From Moraxellaceae bacterium (GTDB lineage Bacteria > Pseudomonadota > Gammaproteobacteria > Pseudomonadales > Ketobacteraceae), in the NCBI GenBank assembly GCA_002402125.1, contig NVVG01000008.1:14279-20525 (forward strand): 6,247 nt of DNA. Reading direction: 5' to 3'. Made by a program: the position numbers and the translations under genes. Under the pieces are notes generated by a model that had not been told where the DNA came from, made no database searches, and saw nothing but the letters and a program-made list of their open reading frames with translations. Position 1 is the first letter of the stretch; each line of letters opens with the position of its first letter. Below are positions 6,215-6,247 of this stretch, one piece after another.

Positions 6215-6247
6215 GCTGCTGTTGCCGGATACGGACGCCAATAATTG

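Overview
The window looks like ordinary chromosome from a moderate-GC gammaproteobacterium, probably marine or environmental and related to the pseudomonad/Cellvibrio-type lineages. Three things suggest this. The gene order thiD-thiE-hemL is the one known from Pseudomonas. HemL is 426 aa and aligns closely with the enterobacterial and pseudomonad enzyme as I remember it. ThiE carries the GATCH and AFGRFYPS variants seen in pseudomonad ThiE. The genus cannot be fixed from the sequence alone.

Layout. Positions 1-472 are AT-rich with no confident gene; they hold a cluster of inverted repeats at about 221-291 and one doubtful small ORF (191-340). Positions 473-1366 (+) encode an exported metallo-beta-lactamase-fold hydrolase with a complete binuclear metal site and unknown substrate. 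Positions 1365-1500 separate it from the convergent hemL and hold nested inverted repeats that read as a terminator in both directions. Positions 4346 down to 1504 (-) are a three-gene set: thiD (HMP/HMP-P kinase), thiE (thiamine phosphate synthase) and hemL (glutamate-1-semialdehyde aminomutase). Gaps of 62 and 42 bases suggest one transcript. Positions 4391-6214 (+) encode a full-length MsbA-related ABC half-transporter, divergent from thiD across only 44 bases. The last 33 bases hold nothing recognisable.

How the genes fit together. ThiD makes HMP-PP, ThiE couples it to the thiazole phosphate to give thiamine phosphate, and HemL makes 5-aminolevulinate for tetrapyrroles. The set is biosynthetic housekeeping and the link between thiamine and heme is positional. 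The ABC exporter and the MBL-fold protein are neighbours with no visible functional tie to that pathway.

I found no mobile element with a transposase, no CRISPR array, no RNA gene and no new multi-gene system. The most interesting signals are small: the symmetric nested repeat between the convergent genes, the very compact divergent thiD/ABC promoter region in which the ABC gene has no ribosome binding site, and the alternative hairpins with the doubtful short ORF upstream of the MBL gene.
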